From Planctomycetaceae bacterium (lineage in GTDB: Bacteria; Planctomycetota; Planctomycetia; Pirellulales; Pirellulaceae), in contig CANHVO010000009.1 in the NCBI GenBank assembly GCA_947463915.1, forward strand, positions 1 through 52,102: a DNA stretch of 52,102 bases, in the 5' to 3' direction. Of the stretch, positions 46,646 through 52,102 are shown one piece after another. The notes beneath the pieces were generated by a model, which ran no database searches, was not told where the DNA came from, and saw only the letters and a list, made by a program, of their open reading frames with translations. The position numbers and the translations under genes were made by a program. Within the stretch, counting starts at the first letter, position 1; each line of letters opens with the position of its first letter.

Positions 46646-47380
46646 TTAGTTGTCGCTAAACGGCGGTGGAAAGCTCTTGCTGCTTTGCGGAGATTGCGTG
46701 GGATGTAATGAATCGATTGCTGTATTGGAGGAACCGTCTAGCAGCGGCTCGAGATGGTCCATTAGCGTCTCAAATCGGATTTGGACGTTGGCCTCCCCCA
46801 GCAGCAATTGCTTGATCGCGATCGGCAAGTTGACCGCATACGCAATAATGTCGGTCAGAATTCCTAAGGGCAATTGTTGAGTCAGCAAGTCGGCAAATGT
46901 TTTGGAATTCGCCGCATCCTGAGGGATCATGGCGCGAAATACGCTCAACAAGGTCTTTCGATGTTCTTCCGCTGACTCGCGAAACTCGTCCGGTACGATA
47001 TCGGGAATCAGCTCGACTCGGGCTTGTCGGAAACTCGTATCCACATCCAATTCCTCGATGATCCGTGCCCGTTGAATGCCGGCCATCAGGATGTTGTGGC
47101 GACCATCATCGGTAGGGGTATGCGAAATGATACGGCCGATGCAAACGGTATTTCCGAGATTCGGTTTCCCTTGAAACTGACTTTCCCAGCCTGGAACCAA
47201 AAGGGCAATTGTGATCAAGTGGTCGGATTCAAGGGCTTCGGAAAGCATCTCGCAATAACGTGGCTCAAAAATATGAAGGGCTTGGATAACGTGCGGAAAT
47301 AGAACCAAATTGGGTAGTGGAAACAGCCTCACCACGCCGTCAAAGTCGTCCGGAATCCCTGCACTTTCCCAATGTCCCAT
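46646..47380 (-). CDS. LON peptidase substrate-binding-domain protein
   Basis: A 244-aa protein consisting of the Lon N-terminal (LON_substr_bdg) domain without ATPase or protease parts. Typical segments are VVRLFPLPNLVLFPHVIQALHI in pieces, FEPRYCEML, IGRIISHTPTDDGRHNILMAG and a helical C-terminal half (LLTQQLPLGILTDIIAYAV). The last about 30 residues are Ser/Pro-rich. Stand-alone members are common; their role is unclear. It starts at ATG 47380 with no strong Shine-Dalgarno. The 249-bp gap to the HD-GYP gene shows nothing convincing. Confidence 0.88.
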   Translation of the reverse strand: MGHWESAGIPDDFDGVVRLFPLPNLVLFPHVIQALHIFEPRYCEMLSEALESDHLITIALLVPGWESQFQGKPNLGNTVCIGRIISHTPTDDGRHNILMAGIQRARIIEELDVDTSFRQARVELIPDIVPDEFRESAEEHRKTLLSVFRAMIPQDAANSKTFADLLTQQLPLGILTDIIAYAVNLPIAIKQLLLGEANVQIRFETLMDHLEPLLDGSSNTAIDSLHPTQSPQSSKSFPPPFSDN

Positions 47381-47440
47381 TCGTTACCCTGTCTCGAATC
47401 ATAATTTCAGTTTTTGAGTCGCTGCCGTGCAACAAGCTAG

Positions 47441-47485
47441 GCCGGCTGAAGCCGGTGCCCCAACTTGCCGCCGGCTGAAGCCGGT
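47441..47485. repeat. Two short hairpins GCCGGCTGAAGCCGGT in tandem
   Basis: The 16-nt palindromic unit occurs at 47441-47456 and 47470-47485, separated by 13 nt, within the gap between two minus-strand genes. Flanks share CAACTTGC/CAACATGC. Confidence 0.85.
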
Positions 47486-47593
47486 ACACCAACATGCTAG
47501 CCTGGAAGTATACACCGCGGACCACCCCACCTACAAAGAACCAAGGCGTTCGTCGCAAAAATTCCGAGTTCTGGCAACGCATTGCCCTCGCAA

Positions 47594-48427
47594 CTAAGGG
47601 TGCAGAAACAAATAATGTGTTTCGACCTCCTTTAAGATCGAGGGGATTGAGATTTTTTGCTTCACAAATTCTCGCATGGATGGCGTTAGCGCGTATTTGC
47701 ACTTTTCTATACCCTCGATCGAATAGAGCCCCTGGAAGAAGGATTTCCTTGCCTCAATTTCTGCCGTGCCTTGCGATGACTCCAGGTCTAACATGTCATA
47801 TTGCGTCTGAACGAGTTTTTCTAACGCACTGACCTCCGTTGTGATCGATTCCAAAATGGCGATCCGAATATCTTGTTCCGAAGGGGAATTTGGCTGTACC
47901 CATTTCCCCGTCCATTCGCGACGCTGCTGCAAAACACGCTTCATGATTTTCAACATGCGAGGGTCACTGCTGATTGCGACGTGGTCAAACTCATGACGGA
48001 GCAATCTGGATTCCCAAGGGGATGCTGGCTGAAAGTCTGATTTCAGACATATCTTATGTTCGATCTTGATTTTGGGCTGGTCCATCCAGGCCTCAATCTT
48101 GGACTGCCAAGTATTGGTCTCCGGATCGTAACCGAGTGTTTGATGTCGATACTTGAAATCGTAGGCGACGACGAATTTGAACAGGGTTAACGCTTGTTTG
48201 CCGGCCTTTTTCACGAGATCATCATCTACGACAATCCTAACATTCCCTCGATCGATTAACCGAACAAACTCCCCAGGCGCTTCGGCCACCCACGGTAGCG
48301 GTTTGAGCGTCTGGGCTGCCACTGGGGGTGAGATCAATAGCACTAAGCTCAAGGTCGTGAGAAGCAGCCGGCAAAGATAATCTCGGAGAAAGTTCGCTTT
48401 CTTCATGGTCGGATTGTTCTTGTTCAC
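47594..48427 (-). CDS. Secreted protein with HExxH-like motif (possible metalloprotease)
   Basis: A 277-aa exported protein with a signal peptide (about 18-38: CRLLLTTLSLVLLISPPVAA). The body has LLRHEFDHVAI (His145, Glu146, His149), the pattern of zincin metalloproteases. A third zinc ligand is not obvious; conserved-looking acidic residues follow (SITTEVSALE). DUF922-type secreted Zn proteases are a possible relative, judged by eye. The GTG at 48427 has GGAG 5 nt upstream, partly created by a tandem repeat; ATG 48406 is the alternative. Activity is inference. Confidence 0.7.
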   Translation of the reverse strand: MNKNNPTMKKANFLRDYLCRLLLTTLSLVLLISPPVAAQTLKPLPWVAEAPGEFVRLIDRGNVRIVVDDDLVKKAGKQALTLFKFVVAYDFKYRHQTLGYDPETNTWQSKIEAWMDQPKIKIEHKICLKSDFQPASPWESRLLRHEFDHVAISSDPRMLKIMKRVLQQRREWTGKWVQPNSPSEQDIRIAILESITTEVSALEKLVQTQYDMLDLESSQGTAEIEARKSFFQGLYSIEGIEKCKYALTPSMREFVKQKISIPSILKEVETHYLFLHP

Positions 48428-48463
48428 TCGTACTCCATCGGTAGCGAAACTCGTACTCCATCG

Positions 48464-48774
48464 GTAGCGAAACTCGTCAAGAGTTTCGGTTGTTAGGCGA
48501 GCGGCAAGCTAAAACATAGCTTAGCACGACGCGCAAGCTAGTGAATTGGATAGCAAATTCACTAGCTTGCGCTTTTTGAAGTTGCACACTTGCGATTTCG
48601 TAGCAGAATTCGTGAGAATTCTGGCCTCGCCTTAATTGCAAAATGTCTGAATTCTCACGAATTCAGCTACATTTCTCAATACAGTGCAACTTCAAAACTT
48701 GCGCGTCGTGCTCGGAATAAAGGCCCCGTCGCTCGTCCTACAGAATCGCCGAAAGTCTTGACGACTTTCGCTAC
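48464..48774. repeat. Family-3 nested palindromic cluster (311 bp)
   Basis: Several palindromes sit inside one another. Outermost: GTAGCGAAACTCGTCAAGAG (48464) matches inverted 48749-48774 (ending TTTCGCTAC). Inside: GCACGACGCGCAAG (48524-48537) with its complement 48698-48711; a 15-bp stem 48533-48547/48556-48570; GAAGTTGCAC (48578-48587) with 48684-48693; and TAGCAGAATTCGTGAGAATTC (48601-48621) with 48649-48669. TTAGGCGAGCGG also occurs (48493). No gene fits within. A 23-bp unit is tandemly duplicated just left of it. Confidence 0.85.
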
Positions 48775-48784
48775 GTAATCAATT

Positions 48785-48815
48785 GTAGCCGCAGACAATT
48801 GTGTCCGCAGACTAC
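48785..48815. repeat. GTAGCCGCAGACAATTGTG-type palindrome at a stop codon
   Basis: An imperfect palindrome centred on CAATTG (GTAGCCGCAGACAATTGTG then TCCGCAGACTAC). Its right GTAG edge, read on the minus strand, contains the TAG stop of the sulfatase gene. Confidence 0.7.
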
Positions 48816-50110
48816 AGATTCGGACCCCACCAGCTATCCAATTTCTTTCTTAGCTCCAACACAGTCTCGCTCTGAATGCCTGCCAAGTTGCTAACTTCCG
48901 TCGGATCGGAATCCAATTGATAAAGTTCCGTTTCCGCTTTGGATTCAACCGAGACATTTGGAACAATCAACTTCTTGTTGCCCTCGATCATCCAACGCCA
49001 TCGCAAACTTTTCTCAGGTCGGTCCAAATCATTGGAATTGTGGGTGAAGCACTCGCCAAAAATCGCCTTTCGCGATGCAACCGCTTTTTCATCCAGCAGG
49101 TTAATCCCAGGCAACGATGCGTCGACCGCTAGTCCTAGGGCGCTACGTAAGGTCGGAAGCAAGTCGATCGATTGCGCCAATTCGTCGGACATTTTCGCTG
49201 CAATTCTCTTGGGCCAATGAATCATGATGGGGGTTCTGACTCCGCCATCGTACTGCGATTGTTTGGACTTCGGCGCATAACGAGGATTGTCTGGACTCTG
49301 TATCCAACCGTTGTCCGCAATGTAAACCACGATCGTGTTTTCTAGCTGTCCTCGTTCCTTGAGACCATCCATCAATTGTCCTACGGATTCGTCAAACCAC
49401 TCGATCATGGCCCAGTATCTCGCGATGTGAATCGAATCGGTCTTGACTTTGTACTTTTCTAACAATCGGTCTGGTGGCGTATGCGGATCGTGGGGCAGCA
49501 AAGGTGCGTACCAGACCATGAAAGGGCTCTTGGCCGCGACACACTTGTCCATGAAGGAAGTGATAGGCTCCATCGTTTTGCGTCCGATGATTAGCCCATC
49601 ATCGCCATGCCGACCACCTTTAGTCATGCCGTCGGTGAAACCGCCACGTGTGTAATCGCCTTGCCACCATTTCCCTGTTTGCAAGGATTGATAACCATTT
49701 TCTTTGAGAAGTCTGGGAAGAGTAACACATGCCTCCATGTGTTTGTTCATTCGTTCGCGACCTTCCTGAAAGAGTGGGGAGCGATTGAACTCGGCGTTAG
49801 TCATTCCTGCTGGAATGGGTGGATCGTTTGAGGTGATTTTGTGTTGATGCGGATACTTTCCCGTGATGATGCTGGCCAGACTCGGGCAGCATAGGCTACT
49901 GGTCACGTATCCCCGTCGAAAAGTAAGACCGCTTTTTGCCAAGCGATCGATGTTTGGCGTTTGAACAACCTTGTGCCCCATAAAGCCGTAGTCGGTCCAG
50001 GCGTGGTCGTCAGAGATGATCATCACAACGTTGGGTCGATCGTCAGCGTTGCCGAATGAGCTTCCCAAGCATAACAGACAAAAGGCAAATACTTGGGTAA
50101 GCGTTTTCAT
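48812..50110 (-). CDS. Secreted sulfatase-family protein with atypical active-site motif
   Basis: A 432-aa type-I sulfatase relative. It has a signal peptide (about 1-22), metal-binding PNVVMIISDDHAW (Asp34, Asp35), TPNIDRLAKSGLTF, the active-site region SSLCCPSLASIITGKYPH (71-88), TGKWWQGDY, WYAPLLPHDPH and VVYIADNG, QYDGGVRTPIMIHWP near the C-terminus. Canonical sulfatases read C-x-P-S-R, where Cys becomes formylglycine; here Cys74 is followed by Cys-Pro-Ser-Leu, so the Arg is missing. Substrate unknown; sulfated polysaccharides are the usual targets in planctomycetes. No Shine-Dalgarno is clear at 50110. An FGE-like gene lies 1.8 kb upstream on the same strand. Confidence 0.93.
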   Translation of the reverse strand: MKTLTQVFAFCLLCLGSSFGNADDRPNVVMIISDDHAWTDYGFMGHKVVQTPNIDRLAKSGLTFRRGYVTSSLCCPSLASIITGKYPHQHKITSNDPPIPAGMTNAEFNRSPLFQEGRERMNKHMEACVTLPRLLKENGYQSLQTGKWWQGDYTRGGFTDGMTKGGRHGDDGLIIGRKTMEPITSFMDKCVAAKSPFMVWYAPLLPHDPHTPPDRLLEKYKVKTDSIHIARYWAMIEWFDESVGQLMDGLKERGQLENTIVVYIADNGWIQSPDNPRYAPKSKQSQYDGGVRTPIMIHWPKRIAAKMSDELAQSIDLLPTLRSALGLAVDASLPGINLLDEKAVASRKAIFGECFTHNSNDLDRPEKSLRWRWMIEGNKKLIVPNVSVESKAETELYQLDSDPTEVSNLAGIQSETVLELRKKLDSWWGPNL

Positions 50111-50177
50111 GGGATTTCAATAGAGTGAATTGGTGATGTGAGATTTGGTAACCCGACGCGTGAGCGAGGAGCACTTT

Positions 50178-50244
50178 GTTTAACAGTCAGCCGTAGGCGT
50201 ACTTTCTAATAAGCACAGTACGCCTACGGCTGACTGTTCAACGA
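50178..50244. repeat. Family-1 palindromic repeat, copy E
   Basis: Arms begin GTTTAACAGTCAGCCGTAGG and end CTGACTGTTCAACGAG. One base in the right arm (TTCAAC for TTAAAC) breaks the usual end. It lies between the sulfatase start and the oxidoreductase terminator. Confidence 0.9.
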
Positions 50245-50278
50245 GTAAATCAACAAGCCGTTACGGGGGCAAGTTACC

Positions 50279-50308
50279 AAAATAGCAGCCACGCGTGGCT
50301 GCTATTTT
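50279..50308. terminator. Perfect 30-bp palindrome, terminator-like
   Basis: AAAATAGCAGCCACG / CGTGGCTGCTATTTT, symmetric with no loop. Both sides end in TTTT, so it can act in both directions. It lies 43 nt past the stop of the oxidoreductase gene on the minus strand. A second hairpin CGGCAC TAA GTGCCG (50327-50341) lies between them. Confidence 0.75.
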
Positions 50309-50350
50309 GTATGGTATCGAAAATCACGGCACTAAGTGCCGAGCTAGGAT

Positions 50351-51742
50351 TTACGCGTTCTCAGCGTATTCGCGATCGGTAATGATACCTGGTTGTGGGA
50401 CCGGATACTTCCCGTTCTTGTCCGCCAAAACTGGGGCTGGACTGTTGTAAGTCATGTTCTCAATGCCAGGTGCGAACTCATGCGGGCAATTCAGCATCTG
50501 GTTGTAAGTGACCTCCACTCCTGTATGAGCAGCCATACGGCCCATGCTGGTTACCACTGATGCCTGCACGCCGCGTTCCACTTCGTTGTACGGCTCGTTG
50601 TCGCGGATGGCAGCAATGAGATGGTTCCATTCCAACTGGTAAGGGCTTGGCTCGTTCGGCGGATACTGCCATTGCAAATTCGCTTTGGTCATCAACTGGC
50701 CGCTGTAGATCTTGCACTTGGCAGGCGAGTGGGAAGCGGTCGAAATAACCGCCGATCCCTTGGTGCCGTGCGCGTAGCTCGCAAACTCGTCTTTGCAACC
50801 AGGAATGGTCCGGCCATTGACCATCAGCTTTGCACCGTCCTCGAATGTGTATTCGATAGAATAGGTGTCGAAGTTTTGATCCACGCATTCGTTGCGATAG
50901 TGACGACCACCGCTCGCCTGAGCCTTGATTGGCCATGCGTCCTTCATCCAGCAGCATTCATCGATGTTGTGGATCAAGAAGTCGCTGACAGCTCCGCCGC
51001 TTGCCCACAGGAAGCCGTGGAAGCGATTGATTTGGTACATCAATTCACTCATGTCATCCGGCTTTTTCTCCGTGGCCGCTGAGCCGGTTGGTCCTGCCAT
51101 ACGATAAGCTCGCATCAACATGATGTCGCCGATTTCACCACCCTTGATTCGGCGATACAGTTCACCGCGCGCATCGCAGTGACGGCACATCAGGCCGATA
51201 CCCACCTTCAAGTTCTTTTCAACAGAAAGCTTTCCGAGTTCAAGCATCTTTCGGCTTGAAGGGCCGTCTGCTGTGACTGGCTTTTCCATGAAGACATTCA
51301 GGCCTTTGGAAATGGCGTATTCAAATTGAACCCATCGGAAAGCACACGGAGTTGCCATGACAACGATGTCGCCAGGTCGCAAGCAATCCATGGCCTTTTT
51401 GTAACCATCAAAATCAACGAACTGCTTATCTGGCGATACTTTGACTTTGTCTGGGAACTGGGCCTTGAGACTTTCGTAGCAAGCCTTGAGCTTATAGTCG
51501 AAGACGTCAGCCATCGCGACCAATTCGACAGGTCCGTTGTTGACGGTCAATGCATTAGCCGCAGCTCCGGAGCCACGTCCGCCGCAGCCAACGAGAGCAA
51601 TACGGATCGTGTTGTCTTCACCTGCGTGAACGCTTCGCGAAAGATTCGATGCCATTACGCCGGCTGTCGCGGCAACACTGGTGCTTTTCAAAAAGGAACG
51701 ACGACTCGCGTCATTCGAAGAGACTGTTTCTTGGTGGGTCAT
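50351..51742 (-). CDS. Gfo/Idh/MocA-family oxidoreductase, Tat-exported
   Basis: A 463-aa NAD(P)-dependent sugar-type dehydrogenase relative. It has a twin-arginine signal (SRRSFLKSTSVAATAGVMAS, RR at 14-15), then a Rossmann fold with IRIALVGCGGRGSG (about 46-59), VMATPCAFRW, NVFMEKPVTAD (EKP Lys) and a C-terminal beta-sheet domain (GGAVSDFLIHNIDECCWMKD: catalytic-type Asp and His). Exported members are common in planctomycetes and act on sugars in the periplasm; the substrate is unknown. ATG 51742 has AGGAGC 6 nt upstream. The C-terminus (QPGIITDREYAENA) is shared with planctomycete paralogues as far as I recall. Confidence 0.93.
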   Translation of the reverse strand: MTHQETVSSNDASRRSFLKSTSVAATAGVMASNLSRSVHAGEDNTIRIALVGCGGRGSGAAANALTVNNGPVELVAMADVFDYKLKACYESLKAQFPDKVKVSPDKQFVDFDGYKKAMDCLRPGDIVVMATPCAFRWVQFEYAISKGLNVFMEKPVTADGPSSRKMLELGKLSVEKNLKVGIGLMCRHCDARGELYRRIKGGEIGDIMLMRAYRMAGPTGSAATEKKPDDMSELMYQINRFHGFLWASGGAVSDFLIHNIDECCWMKDAWPIKAQASGGRHYRNECVDQNFDTYSIEYTFEDGAKLMVNGRTIPGCKDEFASYAHGTKGSAVISTASHSPAKCKIYSGQLMTKANLQWQYPPNEPSPYQLEWNHLIAAIRDNEPYNEVERGVQASVVTSMGRMAAHTGVEVTYNQMLNCPHEFAPGIENMTYNSPAPVLADKNGKYPVPQPGIITDREYAENA

Positions 51743-51842
51743 TGATTAGCTCCTGGAATTAGAACATGGAAAGGAAGGAAGGGGGGAGTGATTCGTTTGT
51801 TGGCGTATGTATTTTGAGGCGATTGGCAGACCTAGATCTACT

Positions 51843-51935
51843 GTAGGATGGAACCATTGTCCCGTCCGTTTATTCGTTCGGGACAATGGTCCCAAACTAC
51901 AACTGGTAGTTTTCGTCCTGCCGCTCGCCTAACGC
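51843..51935. repeat. GTAG-ended palindrome plus family-3 end
   Basis: GTAGGATGGAACCATTGTCC (51843) pairs inverted with GGACAATGGTCCCAAACTAC (to 51900). It is followed by GGTAGTTTTCGTCCTGCCGC then TCGCCTAACG, which matches the right end of the element at 33052-33169. The CTA of CGCCTAACG is the stop codon of the next minus-strand gene. Confidence 0.8.
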
Positions 51936-52102
51936 TCGAGCGGGACTGGTCGTTCTTTCATGATGGGCAACGACGCTTCCCAGTAGGCTTTTTTCTCTTC
52001 GTCGCTAGGTTCTTGCAACGGGCGGACGACACGAAAACCGACATGCAATGCATCGGTCAAGTACCAAATGCTTACTGGGATCTGCGGGTCTTGTTGGATC
52101 CA
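51929..52102 (-). CDS. C-terminal fragment of a formylglycine-generating-enzyme-like (SUMF1) protein
   Basis: The last 57 residues of a gene running off the window's right edge (5' end beyond 52102). The visible part reads [20 protein letters not shown] then [14 protein letters not shown]. The SxWYLTDA, then VGFRVVRPL pattern is the C-terminal strand of FGE/SUMF1-type domains, which in bacteria include true sulfatase activators and many unrelated secreted proteins. Whether this one modifies sulfatases cannot be told from the tail. The TAG stop belongs to the edge of a family-3 repeat (TTAGGCGAGCGG). Confidence 0.75.
   Translation of the reverse strand, partial: WIQQDPQIPVSIWYLTDALHVGFRVVRPLQEPSDEEKKAYWEASLPIMKERPVPLER

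Noticed and set aside
22330-50244. Palindromic repeats as a CRISPR array or insertion sequences
   Set aside because: They are dispersed, not regularly spaced, and contain no transposase ORF.

Overview
The window looks like a chromosomal segment of a planctomycete, probably Pirellulales. This rests on families largely confined to that group: a BBP7-type outer-membrane barrel, DUF1598, DUF1501 and DUF1080 proteins, a surface protein with an LEPR-XLL-like N-terminus, an anti-sigma-like protein opening MRLTLRTLLAY, a sulfatase and the tail of a formylglycine-generating-enzyme-like protein. Genes are loosely packed on both strands and the gaps are full of palindromic repeats. I saw no rRNA, tRNA, CRISPR array, phage or transposase gene.

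Layout. 1-4 kb, minus strand: clpX with its terminator, a small membrane protein, and an orphan APS kinase (cysC) coupled by an ATGA overlap to a secreted SGNH hydrolase. 4-9.4 kb, minus: a repeat-rich surface protein and a BBP7 barrel. 9.7-17.3 kb: a Trm112-like gene head to head with a secreted Pro/Asn-rich protein, then plus-strand DUF58, a dus / unknown / DUF1080 overlapping cluster and a DUF1501 protein. 17.3-18.2 kb is non-coding but holds a candidate small RNA with a 13-codon ORF (minus) and a candidate sigma-54 promoter for amtB (plus). 20-30 kb: glgX, a minus-strand FHA-GAF sigma-54 activator, DUF1598, an RluA-type pseudouridine synthase, and an anti-sigma-like membrane protein. 30-36 kb: a secretin-N-domain protein, then a flotillin on the minus strand. 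36-40 kb, minus: an ECF sigma factor, a Ser/Thr kinase with a zinc-finger N-terminus (GTGA overlap) and a membrane coiled-coil protein. 40.5-45 kb, plus: an ABC ATPase and an ABC-permease/M1-aminopeptidase fusion. 45-48.4 kb, minus: overlapping PilZ and HD-GYP genes (a c-di-GMP pair), a Lon-substrate-binding-domain protein and a secreted protein with HEFDH. 48.8-52.1 kb, minus: a sulfatase with a non-canonical active-site motif, a Tat-exported Gfo/Idh/MocA oxidoreductase, and the C-terminus of an FGE-like protein cut by the window edge.

The most unusual structure is between the genes. At least three families of imperfect palindromes recur: family 1 has five copies of about 70 bp with GTTTAAC ends; family 2 has three copies of 173-255 bp with hairpin ends and a swappable palindromic core; family 3 has GTAGC ends, sometimes nested inside one another. 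Several genes take their stop codon from the edge of one of these elements. The most gene-like unexplained signal is the short transcript unit predicted on the minus strand at about 17290-17606.
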